DNA of 64,000 bases from Molanna angustata (taxonomy: Eukaryota; Arthropoda; Insecta; Trichoptera; Molannidae): positions 14,925,572-14,989,571 of the forward strand of contig OY754972.1 in NCBI GenBank assembly GCA_963576475.1, read 5' to 3'. The notes under the pieces were generated by a model. It was not told where the DNA came from and ran no database searches. It saw only the letters and a list, made by a program, of their open reading frames with translations. Positions 22,251-34,084 of this stretch are shown piece after piece. The position numbers were made by a program, and so were the translations under genes. Position 1 is the first letter of the stretch. The number at the start of each line of letters is the position of its first letter.

Positions 22251-23097
22251 TTAATAAATTTTCAAAGGTATATGTCGGGGGGTTTCCACCAATGTATGTC
22301 TGTTAATGGAAGTCGTAATTTATAATAGTCTTTCGCGGTAAATATAAAATAGTCATGCTTTATACTAGTACGCTTCATACTTAAACCGACGTATTAAAAG
22401 CAATTTTCGACATTTTGAAGACTGTATTCGACCAAAAGCACCACTATTCGTGTCCATTCATCTATACCTGCTGTGGTATTCTTCAAAAATTAAATAATAA
22501 ACCTTGTAACTATGACGTTAGTCTGGCAGTCGATATCTCTTTGTTTATAAGTTTCATCGTTATCCTTATTGTACATATGAGAGAAATAAGATTTGCGTGT
22601 TCCATGCGGTATGAATTTGCATACATGACCCAATTAATAAATTTGTAAATAATGAAGTTTCTTGGATATACCCGGGGACCAGCGACAGCATCCTTAAGCA
22701 AATGAACAAACCCTTTGAAGTGACTCACAATAATTAAGGAATGGAAATTTGAACATCACGGCCATTTTGTTGAGACTGACATGTGTTCACAACGAAATAT
22801 GTTACACTTATTAATGAAAAATATTCTCCTAAGCATGACTTATAAGGAAGTAAATAAGACATTGCCAATGTAGAACTAGGTTAGAGATTGTCTTTAAAGC
22901 AATATTGACATAAATTAAATCAGATGCCGCAACTATAGCCGTATTCATAATATTTCCTTATATTGTTGTAAAAACATTATATGTACCTAGGTATAACTAA
23001 ATGATCTGTGTTCAGATACAACACTCGACGTCAGGTGTCGGATATACCCGAAGTTGTAGATTATGGCGTTTCAATCTGAACGCAGCGTCGAGCGTTT
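22251..23097. other. AT-rich spacer
   Basis: No gene supported. Confidence 0.4.
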
Positions 23098-23220
23098 CAA
23101 ATGTCAAATGTCATTTATCATACACGTGTCTTCAAATCATACAAATGTCAAATGTCATTTATCATACACGTGTCTTCAAATCATACAAATGTCAAATGTC
23201 ATTTATCATACACGTGTCTT
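23098..23220. repeat. 44 bp minisatellite, 2.8 copies
   Basis: Units start with CAAATGTCAAATGTCATTTA at 23098, 23142 and 23186 and contain ATACACGTGTCTTCAAATCA. The copies are identical where they overlap, indicating a recent expansion. Each unit has a CACGTG palindrome. Confidence 0.95.
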
Positions 23221-23502
23221 TGTAAATTATAATTTCATCGAAAGACAACAATTGGGCAGTGGAGTAAATAATGATCTCTGACCTTTTATTGGAAATTTTT
23301 GAATCATATTTGTATAAAATAACCTCTTCGTGAATGCAAATTGTCATCATAAATAATGTCAACTGATACTAATGGACAAAATAGATATCACAAAAATAAA
23401 CATAAGTCATCTCTCCGCAGATGAAATAGAAGTCAACAGATACTATAACTGTAAAATCGTTTTTCATCCGACAATTTTACAGAGCGTTTGGTGCGTACAC
23501 TC

Positions 23503-23521
23503 GACGTTCAATCTGAACGTC
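23503..23521. repeat. Short perfect inverted repeat
   Basis: GACGTTCA, 3 base spacer, TGAACGTC. Similar phrases (ACACTCGACGTC and TCAATCTGAACG) occur at 23023-23085, so 23020-23530 may be a DNA element with related ends. Confidence 0.6.
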
Positions 23522-24460
23522 ACAGAGTGTCTATCGAGCGTCTTTTTCCGGTCATTATGATATTATGAACGGCTTAGAGCATCACGTGTACTCGGCGGCA
23601 TTTCATTTTTAGTAATGTTGTTAACAAGTACATATAAGCATATGCTTGTGTTTATATATACGAAATTGGCCGTGACAGGATATTATTTTGGTATGTCATT
23701 TTAGAAATATTTTTTATGGCCACTGGAATGAACAACAACGTTAAAAAGCATAAAATTTTCGATATTTCCTAATTTTCTCTCAGGGTTTGCCTAGTTCAAA
23801 GGTTCTAGGTTCGCCCCTGCTACCTACATAATTTAATTACGACAGTTCAAATTACTATTGTCAGAAACTACGTAAAAATATTAGTTAATACATGGTTCGA
23901 AAAATTCTTAATATCATTCGATTCGATATTATAAATAAATATAAGCCATCATAATTATTTTGATGATGAGATATTCAATATAAAACATATTTGTGTCAAT
24001 CAATCAATCAATCAATTTTGTGAATGTAAAAAAAAAATAATAATGTACATTGTAGGTAATTCATTAGTTTGATTATCAACAACGAAATTGATACAATCAA
24101 GACCAACTAAACAACATAAATATAATAACCAAGACTTAATCTAGCATTTTTCATCACTTATTGATGCGATTACCAGTCTTTAGTAGAAAAAGAACGGAAA
24201 AAAATACTTTATAATATTATGCTTTAAGTTTTCTGAAATCTCGTTTGTTTACTGCAAGATTCTTCCTCAACTTGAAAAGTTGTTTGCTAAATTATCTGGA
24301 AAAGTTTAAAAATTGTAAATATTGTGTATGTTCATCTTGTAGAAACATGAAAATATTTTTTGATAGGGTACGTATATTTTCTTAGAATTATCCAATTATT
24401 AAATATATATTATGAATAACTATTTTGAAAGTATGATTGCCTGAAAATTAATTTTTTATT
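23522..24460. other. AT-rich DNA with a (CAAT)n run
   Basis: A (TCAA)n tract lies at about 23996-24016. Nothing else recognised. Confidence 0.5.
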
Positions 24461-24783
24461 TGACAAACTTTTGAACATCTCAATAGAGACGAAGTTGGAA
24501 CTCAAGGCACCTACATGGCTTACGACCTGTCATCGGCTAGTTTACGCGATCACTTTATGCGCTTGCTCAACGTTCACCAATTATGCCTACTTATTGAGTT
24601 CCCTTATCAACTAAAATTTTGAAAGTTCTATATATATTTGAATAATGAGTAACTAATCACCTGAAAATAGGACATCATTACTATTGCCATCGTCTATTGA
24701 GACATTGGTTTATTTGTAAACAAACCATATTCTTCTATAATATCCCAACTTCGTTTCTATTGAGATGTTAAAAAGTTTGTCAA
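24461..24783. mobile_element. MITE with terminal inverted repeats of about 38 bp
   Basis: The left end TGACAAACTTTTGAACATCT and onward to GACGAAGTTGG (24461-24498) is the reverse complement of the right end CCAACTTCGTTTCTATTGAG...GTTTGTCA (24746-24783) with a few mismatches. It is 323 bp long and non-coding. No clear target-site duplication could be fixed because the flanks are A/T-rich. A second, rearranged copy lies at 34380-34640. Confidence 0.85.
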
Positions 24784-26234
24784 AAAAATATTCGATTTAC
24801 GTATGTACCTACTTTTATATATTTTTTTTGTTAAAACAGATTTTAAATCTGTGATTGATAAAAAGAAGCACTAATATAAATTGTAATCGTAAATAATAAA
24901 CTAACGAGAAAAATATCACGTGAAATTAAAAAAAAAACGAAAATGAATAATTGGACATCATAATCAAATTCAATACCTACTTCAAAAATCACTTTACGTG
25001 CTTGCGTAACTTTCAATATCGTGTCTTAAAATTGAGTCATTAATAGTATTGGCTCACTGTACAGAAATTGTGTCAATCGATAATAACTCACTAGGCAATA
25101 AGTAGGTACGCATAAATTTTAGCTACGTGAATTCTTAATAAATTCTAAAAAATATAAAAAGTACAAATAATAAAGTACAAAAGTACACATTCTAAGACAT
25201 AAAAAAATACAAAAAAAGTACATATAGAATACAATAGTAGGTACATGAAAAATTAATCAAGTGTCTTTGTGTTTTAGTTAACGTGAGGGTGTTTGCGTGT
25301 GTGTATATGTGTAAAAAGGGTGTAAGAAAAGATTTTGAGTGTAAATTTTATTAAAATTATCTTAGGACAAACGTCAAGTCTCTCTTTGACTCTTCCCTCC
25401 CTCTCCGAATCAACCAATCAGTAACCAGCTTTCCAAAATTATGTTCACTCGGCTGTACTAAGTCCAAGATATATCAGACATAACCATATTAATATTCTGG
25501 GTGCTAAAAATGTGTAGTGTCTCTGGGCAAAAGTAGTCTATGTTTGAGTCGGTTGCAGCAAATGTCTATTTCTTGTATTAAAAGTAAGGGTGTATTGTGG
25601 TGTATATATTGCTGGGTACTAATTCGTGAATTACTTGCTTTAAGATCGTTCCTATTTCAGCGTTATAAAATATCAACATGGACTAAGTGGAACATGAACG
25701 CGCTTATTTTAGCCGGGACCTTCTTAAAAAGTTATAGAAGCGGACGTTATATTTGATGTCATAGAATTTTTTACAACAAGGCACGAATAGAAACAAAAGT
25801 CTTTGACAAAAAATACCTTGAGGACAATTTGTGTGTTTTGTACATTCTTATCCAACAAAGACAACACATGCGATGGACTGTATCCCATGTTCAACGTTTA
25901 CATTAAATATTCCGAGAACTTTGTCAGTATCAACCTATAAATATGTTGTATATTTATTCTTTAATTTACTTGGTTCAACGGTAAGATGACTCTAGGGAAA
26001 ATACCTCAGAGCTCCCAAAGCTATTTGTTCTTCCTTGTATGATTCGCTGAGAACTAAGAATATCGCACGAAAACGTGTAGAAATAAAATATACTTTGTAC
26101 AGTATGACATGATATTGTATAATAATGAATATAGAAATTCTTCTTCTTATATAATGTGCTACCATTTTAACAAAATACAATATTTAGCGTTAACAACAAC
26201 TATCATTTTATTCAAAAATATTTAAATAATAGAC
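24784..26234. other. 1.45 kb AT-rich region without recognisable features
   Basis: A 79-codon plus frame at 25517-25756 shows no known motif and uses a non-ATG first codon, so I do not call it a gene. Confidence 0.4.
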
Positions 26235-26236
26235 CT

Positions 26237-26775
26237 ACCGTCTTACTTATAAACGTTAACTGTCTATAGTACCTGGTAATAAAGCGTGATTAATGAAAAA
26301 GTTTACTTACAAATCGTGACTATCTTAATTACACCTACATTTAGTAGAAGTCAAGTTAGGACGGACGACTAACGCGTCATACCAAATATTCAAAATGGTG
26401 GATCCTTCACATATGATTCGATGCATATTTGAGATTGACAGAACGTTTTTCCTTGTTATTCTTCATCGCAATCGTGTTTACATTAACTTAACATGGAAAA
26501 ATGAAAACGCACAACGCGGTGTGCGTTTTCATTTTTCGATGTCAGTTATCCAAAGATTACATGCATTTGTCTATTTTTTGACATCTGTGAAGCCAATGCG
26601 GTCATATGAAAAAAAAATGAAGGTGTTTGTAAAAAAATCGTTGAACTAGTTAGTCACATCTTAGTATACGTTTATAAGTAAAAAAAATAATACCGGTCGT
26701 AACTATTTTATTCGTGATTATCTTGTTGCGCGTTTAGTAAGCTTTTAACGAAATCTATTAAGTAAGACCGTTAAT
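26237..26775. mobile_element. Degenerate foldback element (MITE-like)
   Basis: Ends carry CGTCTTACTTATAAACGTTAA (left) and the reverse complement of GGTCTTACTTAATAG (right, 26752-26768). Inward, paired segments recur in inverted order: ATCGTGACTATCTT with ATTCGTGATTATCT (in partly inverted form) and CATATGATTCG with CGGTCATATGA. The centre is a perfect 17 bp stem (26497-26536). The arms are too diverged to be young. Confidence 0.5.
26497..26536. repeat. Perfect 17 bp hairpin with 6 base loop
   Basis: AAAAATGAAAACGCACA (26497-26513) and TGTGCGTTTTCATTTTT (26520-26536) are exact reverse complements around ACGCGG. It lies near the centre of the foldback element and is far better conserved than the outer arms. 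Confidence 0.93.
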
Positions 26776-27843
26776 TTTTCAGAAGTAAAATTAAAGAGTT
26801 TTTTTTACTTATAAAAGTAGCTATCAATTTATTCATTAGTTATTTGGCATTTATTTAGTTAGTTATAGTTCCCGCGGAGGAAGTGTCAAACTACCTTAAC
26901 CAACATGGAGAGCGCTCAATAGGCTGAGAACATGTGTCTCCTGTTGATACAGTGACCTCGAGAAATGAGGTTACAGAGAGGAAGACACCTGCGAGTTTGG
27001 CTCTAAACAGAACATCGTATACCTACAGTCATGTCCCACGTCAGGAGAGCCATGACACAGTGGTAGCAAATACCTACTAGTGGAATCCGTTAGTCGAATA
27101 ATGGAGCCTACGATTATGCTGATGTTCCGGACACGGAAAGTAAGCTATTTATTACGTGGGTAATATGAGAGATAACGAAAATAGTACATAATTTACCGTA
27201 TGTAAAACAAATTAAACAGAAAATAAAAAATAATTAACACATCAAAAATGATTAAAAATAAAAAATAACTAGATAAATAGAAAAGCATAAATCTTTTCTT
27301 AGATGTATAGATTATGAATAAAAAAAACAATGAAAATGGTATTTTTACTGAAACTTACAAAGTACAATGTTCCTATAACAATTTAATAAAATTGTCTCGC
27401 AAATACTCCTTAGAAAAAGCGTTTTCTTCTTATCTGTACAAGATAAGTTGACAATGACAAATTATATTTTTATGTCATTTACTAAGACTCAAGAGTAATG
27501 CCCCTAAGAAAAGGTTATTGCACGAAGTAATAACTCTATTTTTGTTGAAACTTTAACATCTACTGTTATAACGTAGAACTTTTGCCTCTTGCATTTTCAC
27601 AACATACAATAATACATTTTTACACTACTTTAATCCTTACTTCAAATGCCTTTCAACATATTTCTCAAAATGCGTTTTCATTTTATGCGTAATCTTATTA
27701 TTTGTATATTCTCTTTCTAAGAATTAGGTATCTTCTTATAGCATAAAGTACGCAAGAAATATTCCTTTACACAGTTCTATAGTAAAGAACAACTTCAAGA
27801 CTGTTCTGGCTGATACTGAATTTTGGTATCGTCTAAGCAATAT
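26776..27843. other. Spacer with a G/C-richer island
   Basis: About 26870-27150 is clearly richer in G/C than its surroundings but has stops in all frames I followed and no known motif. The rest is AT-rich and featureless. Confidence 0.4.
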
Positions 27844-28684
27844 GTACTTAATGCTTAATACACTAAAATGAATTATTTTGCCATATATGTAGGTATGTAA
27901 AACCTTTGAAAACATTTTATATTTTATCATAATGACAAACAAACTAATAACTTTTAGTAGTGAGACCTGAATTATTGGCATTTGCAATAAATCCGATTTT
28001 ATTCGCGACATTTTAAAACATTAAAAAAACAACTTGGCTACAATGGCGATTCTTAATTTTGAATCTTATTAAAAAAATATGAAATAAATTAATTAACTTA
28101 TAGAAAATGCCGTTTAAAACGTGTTTTTTTCAATTATTTATCATTTATAGTGAAAAAGAACCTGCAAATGTTAATTTTTTCATAATTTTTTATATTTTTT
28201 TTACAGAAAATAAAATTGTTTTCTTCAAAGTGTCACCCTTTTAGTGAAAAATAACACCGCTTTTCATAAAAATAACTACTTTTCGCTTTTACATAAAATA
28301 ACGCGAATAATATCATCCCTTTTATACAAAAATTGCACCCCTTTTTGAAAAAAAACTAATGCGAATTTTTAAAGTCTCTACTTATAAGTAGTTATTGATT
28401 AGCTTCAGGATTCACTGTTATACATTTTTAAGCCACGAAAATCAATCAATCGTACAGCTTCATGAAATTTTCATTTCATCAGCGAGTAAAGATGGTGTTT
28501 ATATTAAAGGTATTAATGATTCAATAATTTTATAGCGTTAGATGGAATTGTTATTAAAATATCCTGCGCTCTTTGTGGGCGGATCTCTAAGAATCTTTGG
28601 ATGGAAAATATTATCTTAGTGGTGTATTTGAAAGTAGGTAACCACAAATACGTTGGTAGATAAAATACCAAATTGTATCGGAAA

Positions 28685-28841
28685 ATGTTTACGAAAAACA
28701 TGTTTATAATATTGCTTTCTCTTTGGTTTAATCTAACAAAAGCGTTAATAAATATTGTGAAGCAACAACACATGGACCAGAACGAAATTCGATTTACAAA
28801 ATTTATTTGCAAAATTGTAAGAATGGAAACACCATCTGGTG
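28685..28841 (+). other. Possible first coding exon with signal-peptide-like start (speculative)
   Basis: From ATG at 28685 the frame reads MFTKNMFIILLSLWFNLTKA, a Lys/Asn-flanked hydrophobic stretch like a secretory signal, then 32 more residues to SG. At 28842 a GTAAGA matches a splice-donor consensus (GG|GTAAGA-like). Without a donor the frame ends 16 codons later. The duplicate at 37642-37798 keeps the frame and donor with one Asn-to-Tyr change. No homologue is recognised and no acceptor or second exon was found, so chance is quite possible. The 150-codon frame on the other strand (28513-28965) is broken by a stop in the copy. Confidence 0.15.
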
Positions 28842-29404
28842 GTAAGATATTATTTTGTTCACATTTAGGTATACAGAGATAGAAAGGAATGAATATATTT
28901 ACATTGCTAATGATACAGAAACTCAAAACACGCTTGAACCAATAAATAATTATACAGAGTTTCAATAATTTATCTGAACATGAATTTATTTAGCGTTATT
29001 AGGGAATGAGAGCACTAGAAATCCATATACGTATAAATTGTCTATGTTTGAGAAATGACTTTAGCGTTAAATAAACACACTTATACTATTAGTAGAAATA
29101 TGTAAATAGTACATAGGTACCCCTTGTCCCAAATGGGAAAAACAGAGAGAATCACATGCCACAGTTTTCTATCTTGGTACCAATCCACCGACTCATTTGC
29201 ATCATCGGATTTACTCTCAACACTCAATTTCAATCTCAATATTGAATTGAAGCTACGATCCTTACTTTGTAATGAAGCATAATGTGGTAGATGGGTATGT
29301 TATAGTCTTAATATTAATTATAATGTACGCCTATTATGTAGAATCAGGCACCGGGTAGGTAGGTTGGTTGTATGCGTAGATTTTGAATGGAATTATAACC
29401 TTAT

Positions 29405-29925
29405 TTCGAGAGAAGGGCCCCATGTCCGTCTATTGTTCATGCTTCCTTATATCAGGATATCTTTCACTTGGTCGAGCCATCCCTTTTTAAGATGATCTTG
29501 GTCTCTTGTTCCATTACTAATCGTGTTTTAGTATTGGATACATATCACTAATTATTTTACTATTATCATAAATTAATTATTTTCGTAATAATAAATTTAT
29601 GATAATATTTACATAAAAAGTTTGAACAATCGACGAGCATGTATGAGACGATGCATGGATGTATAGGAAGCCAGAAATGTGTGCAAAAATAGAGAAGTAT
29701 GGCGCTCGATTCTCTCTGTCCCGTACCCCGTAAGGGACATGGCGTGATGGTATGTATGTATGTATTATTTTCGTGCGGCCATACCATATCAACGGGTTTG
29801 CTTTCATTCTATTAATTGACGAAGTTCAGTTCTTTATCTTAAATATTTTTCTCAGCGATCTAATTTCAGCTGCATTTAGGTGTTAAGTGTTTTCTGTCAT
29901 TTCCAATACCCATGTCTTAATACTT
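29405..29925 (-). pseudogene. RTE fragment (minus), interrupted by a second insertion
   Basis: Minus-strand translation gives SETWVLEMTENT, LNAAEIRSLRKIF and NRMKANPLIWYGRTKI from 29925 to 29775, then resumes at 29520-29405 with KKGWLDQVKDIL and SMNNRRTW. The order matches the 188-codon frame at 51175-51741. The gap is filled by target DNA and the plus-strand RTE end at 29587-29763. Confidence 0.72.
29587..29763 (+). mobile_element. Nested 5'-truncated RTE end with 11 bp target-site duplication
   Basis: Reads ACATAAAAAGTTTGAACAAT...GGGACATGGCGTGATGG(TATG)n on the plus strand, the final 150 bp of the family at 51152-51740. ATTATTTTCGT occurs at 29576-29586 and 29764-29774, flanking it. The first 20 or so bases at the 5' junction are not LINE sequence: 29594-29607 is a perfect inverted copy of the upstream target at 29561-29574. 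The duplicated copy is at about 38548-38724. Confidence 0.8.
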
Positions 29926-30483
29926 AAAACTAATTCAATTCGGTATTTTTTTGTACTCGATATACCTACATGTACAATATTGTACCGTATAATCACGGGG
30001 TTTACGGAGAGTTATTAAAACGATTGATTTTGCGAGTTTTACAACATTCTGTTATTGTAGCTTTGTATTGATTAGTTTATACCTACCCTTATCTTGATGT
30101 ATTATATAACACATATACATATCGATATTAAACATTAATATTTATCTGAAGTAAACGTGTTAGTTGTACGTTGGTACATGATTTTAGTCGGTACATTGAT
30201 TTTACTATTATGAATAGTTTGTGCGATACAAAGTCAAATCGATCACGTATCAATTTAAACTTCGACGGAAAGCGTTTAATTAACGAAAGTGTAGGTATTT
30301 CTCTAACACCGTTATCATAAATACCTATTCCCTCTATATATACAGGATGTCCAAAAAAAATGCACACGTTCATATACATTTTTTTAAATAGAAAGATCAG
30401 GACAGAGAACCCAATGCTGAAAAGGCACGGAGAGAAGAAAAAGATAATATAGGTTTGTTATTTTAATTTTGTATTGATTTTCG

Positions 30484-30560
30484 AATAGGTATCTAACAGG
30501 TACTATGTCAAGTATTAATTTTACTATGGTACTTTGTCAAATATTTATTTTTAATGTTCA
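30484..30560 (-). repeat. SINE 3' end scrap
   Basis: CTAACAGGTACTATGTCAAG and TATTAATTTTA match the left (3') end of the minus-strand SINEs at 35551 and 36332, followed by a second, weaker TACTTTGTCAAATATT. Confidence 0.5.
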
Positions 30561-30916
30561 CCTACATAGTTGGACTCCAATGAGACAATATAAAAATAAT
30601 ACCGAATTTTAAAGTGATAAAAAGAATATGCAACAATTAATGACAATTTCATACTAAACGTTGATATTAATATTTTTTTATGATTAAATGTGGATAAAGG
30701 TTAAGATGAGATAATGATCGAGGATATATTTTTTTAGGAATAAGCCAAGGTTAGAACGTATTTAGAACGTATCATGAGTAGCCGCCCTGTTCATAGTATA
30801 ATGAAGTATACTCTTGGAGCATTTTGTCGGTGGCAGCATAATATTCCAACATTCCCATGTTGTAATATAAATTGCACTATTGCATTATTGTTATTCTGTA
30901 CTGTTTATGTAAAGTA

Positions 30917-31103
30917 AAAGTAATAAATAAAAAATACAACACCCACCCAACAACAGGTTGCCACATCCTGCAGACTTATGGTTTTTACCGTCTCAGGAAT
31001 TCAGGCTGAAAACACAATTGAAAACTTTGTCTCCATCGGGAATTGAATTCGGGAACTTGAGCTCAGCAGTCAGTTATCTTCCTAACTGAGCCTCATAGGT
31101 CGA
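30917..31103 (-). repeat. tRNA-derived SINE, copy 1
   Basis: On the minus strand it starts GTCGACCTATGAGGCTCAGTT (decayed A box) and has TCAATTCCCGATGGAGACA at the B box. It shares the body GTGTTTTCAG...TGAGACGGTAAAAACCATAAG with the other SINEs of this family. Confidence 0.78.
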
Positions 31104-31104
31104 C

Positions 31105-31240
31105 AATTATTTCATATATTACACAAAAAAAGAAAAAAACACACAAGAGATGCACATAAATAAACAAGTCAAGATCTCAAAAGGACAATGCGCAATACTC
31201 AGCTATCTTGTGGGAGGACAAACTTCCAGTAGCTGATTTT
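31105..31240 (-). repeat. LINE 3' UTR fragment with hairpin
   Basis: The reverse complement (ATCAGCTACTGGAAGTTTGTCC...GATAGCTGAGTATTG...GTCCTTTTGAG) matches the 3' UTR at 50851-50910. The TCAGCTA/TAGCTGA stem spans 31199-31236, exactly 38 bases, as at 50854-50891. Confidence 0.65.
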
Positions 31241-31684
31241 TTAAAATTATTTTTATTTCTAAAAATAATGAATATGTCCTTGTAACAATTATATGTAAAT
31301 ACATCTTCATACATTCCCTAAATTAAGCATTAATTCTATAGGTGAACTAAATCGGTCGTGGCAGAATTCGAACTCGTAGCCGCTATATTACTTGAGTTCG
31401 CTGTAGAAAATGTCAAGCCGAGTATGAGGACTGTCATTTTCATCAAGGAGCACAACTCTTCAACCCTCGTGATGTCAGAGCATGAAAATCTGCCAAACAT
31501 ATTGGGCAAGGTGATATCTTCTAATGTCCACTTACGTTCATGATTTTTTTTAGGATTCATAATAAAATATCAGGTTTATCTGTTAAAAATGGCATCAGTC
31601 GATCCATTGAATACAGAAATGAGTCGAGAACGCAGCGAATGAAATGATTAGCCAAGATTGCAATTCCATTGATTCGTGCTATCA

Positions 31685-31859
31685 GGGGGGCAAGTCTGGT
31701 CCGATCGGCGAAATCAAAACCCTAGTGATTACCCATATCATGGATATAATTTTCATATGGAGTTCTATGACATCTAAAGATATTAAAGAACTCCATACAA
31801 TAATTATATCCATGATCACGAGGGTTTTGATTTCGCCGATTTAACCAGACTTGCCCCCC
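31685..31859. mobile_element. Palindromic MITE (GGGGGGCAAGTCTGG family)
   Basis: The two halves are inverted copies: GGGGGGCAAGTCTGG...CGGCGAAATCAAAACCCT at the left and its complement AGGGTTTTGATTTCGCCG...CCAGACTTGCCCCCC at the right, and pairing continues to about 31770. At 175 bp it can fold into one long hairpin. Copies: 40647-40821 (segmental duplicate), 52176-52361 and a half copy at 52408-52483. Confidence 0.88.
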
Positions 31860-32584
31860 AGGATTGTTTCGATATAAAAAAGAATTAGTTTGAAATTTGC
31901 GCTGACTGTAAATAATTGTATCTATCTTTTATACTAATTTGTAGTATCTACATCAACATGTAGGTATACTGTATACTACCATACCATTATCATCACGGCT
32001 TAATTTCACAATGTGGTGTAATCAACGGCAGGTGTCTAGGTGTGCATCACATTATAAAAGGAAGCACGTCATATTTATGTATCCCCACATCAGCTTTGTC
32101 ACTCCTTAAAAGGCACTACATTCATAATGGTTGAACTATGTGAGATCCGTGGTTTACCTCATTGGTGAACTAAGTGAGATGCTAATTTGCCTATAATATA
32201 TTTGATTACTCGGCTCATACGAGACACCCGATGAGGCAGAATGTGTACACACAGTAAATATATACTATATATAGGTTACTAATGTATTATTTTAAATCAT
32301 GCGAATAGTATAATATATAATTTTAGGAAACCCCCTGTATATCGTTTCACGCCAGTATCAATATTCATTTTATATTGAAATTAATAGATAGGTCGGTGAC
32401 GGAGCGATAAGTGAGATAGACTAACAATTCATTTGATTCGGATTTGAATTCAGCCTCTTCAGATTTATTTTACTTTTATCTTCTTCCTCTTCTTTTCTTG
32501 CATTTCACGCTTCTGTCACCTACCCTCCTTAATTGTTTCAACGACATATTCATATTAAAAAAATAACTTTGCTTCCGTTAACGA

Positions 32585-32728
32585 TGAGGTTACAGTACAT
32601 CTTTTTAGGAGGGATGAGACTGATGTATATCGTGCTTCCGTGCCTTTACAAGGCAATGCACACCCGCAAACCTGTCGCTGGCTATCATAAATAATGGAAT
32701 ATGCCGTGATGGTATTTATTTATTTAAT
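32585..32728 (+). repeat. Retroposon 3' end, CCGTGATGGT(ATTT)n type
   Basis: GGGATGAGACTGATG, CAAGGCAATGCACACCCGCAAACC and ATATGCCGTGATGGTATTTATTTATTT. The same order is found at 34085-34245. The 3' motif CCGTGATGGTAT is shared with the (TATG)n-tailed RTE family. Non-coding. Confidence 0.6.
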
Positions 32729-32732
32729 ATTG

Positions 32733-32919
32733 ATTCTCGGGCAACTAATAGCTACTATGTCAAATATTAATTTAACATGCATCCAATAACAAGTTACCAC
32801 ATTCTGAAGACTTACGGTATTAATCGTCTCACAGATCCAGACTGAAAACACAATTGAAAACTGTGTCTCCACCGGGAATCAGCAGTCAGATATCGAACCA
32901 ACTGAGCCACCGACAGTGG
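32733..32919 (-). repeat. tRNA-derived SINE, copy 2 (B box deleted)
   Basis: Body and A-box end (GTGGCTCAGTTGGTT on the minus strand) match copy 3 at 35551-35744. About 20 bases covering the B box are missing between CCACCGGGAATC and AGCAGTCAGA. Confidence 0.8.
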
Positions 32920-34084
32920 TATGAATGAATGCCGTGATGTTATGAGTAATAGTAATTGTCGCTTTAATAAACATTATATAACCGAACACAGCATTTTCCA
33001 TAACGTTCCACTATAGGTTCCGACCTTCATATCCACAGTGAAATATTTGGATAGTTAGGTTAGGTTATATGTATATAGGCTTGTCGGGATAAATGAAAGA
33101 CTACAATATATGTAGGAACAACATCAATATGACGAGGCGATAGGCTGGTCACGACCATGATGATGAGATAATAAAATAATATAGAAATTTCATTAATGAG
33201 GTTAGTTTAAAACATTTCAGAATTTATAGAAAAAAATACTACTAAAATTTTAACTTTTTACGTTTTATTTTCAACCAATGTTAAAAAATAAATTTTCTTT
33301 CGAGTAAACACATACGCACAAAACGAATTCCAAGTGAATGTACGTAAAGATATGTATTATAGACATCCATGATTTATTCAAGGATTGAACCAGAATTGTA
33401 ATCCCATATAAATCTATTCAATATTCAAACAATAGGCCGATAAATTACCCTTCAAACTCAGAAGCGATATTGCAATTATGGAATCATGTAGGCGTTATGT
33501 TTCATCCACTCAAAATGGTTTTGATATTGTTAGAACATTATTAATATATTTTTTTTCGCTTTGCTTTTCCACTCCGAATGATATTAACAATGAATTCATT
33601 TAAATGATAATAACCACCGTTGAGAGATTAAAAATAAATTTATCTCAATGTTTGTATTTCTATACATTTAGCAAGACGAGAAGATGTAATTAGAATTGGA
33701 TTTTTTATTACTCTCGTAATAATCTTCACTCGTTTGACTGGAGGCAGACTTATCTTGTAATTGAATTTTATTATATTTTGTTATAATAAATTGCGATGTA
33801 ATCAAAATACAACGAAAGAATAGAACCTACGTAGAATTTCATAGATAAAACTTTGGTAGGTATATGTTTTAGTTTCACAACAAGTCGAAGTCTGGTTGGA
33901 AACCTTTTGGATATAATATTTATATAATATTTTTTTATAATATTTAGATATTGAGGCACCGGCTTAGAATAGTGCTTCCATTCTTTTAAATCATTATGTT
34001 TTCGAGTGTCCCGTAAAAGCCGGGTAATCGAAAATACAACAGGCAACAATAACATCTCACATAGTTCAGCAATGAGGTTCACCA

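Noticed and set aside
25517..25756. 79-codon plus-strand frame as a small gene
   Set aside because: It uses a non-ATG start and has no motif, signal peptide or splice-site support.
28513..28965. 150-codon minus-strand frame as a gene
   Set aside because: It is interrupted by a stop in the 99.7 % identical copy (37470-37922 holds two shorter frames), lacks known motifs and overlaps the opposite-strand candidate exon.
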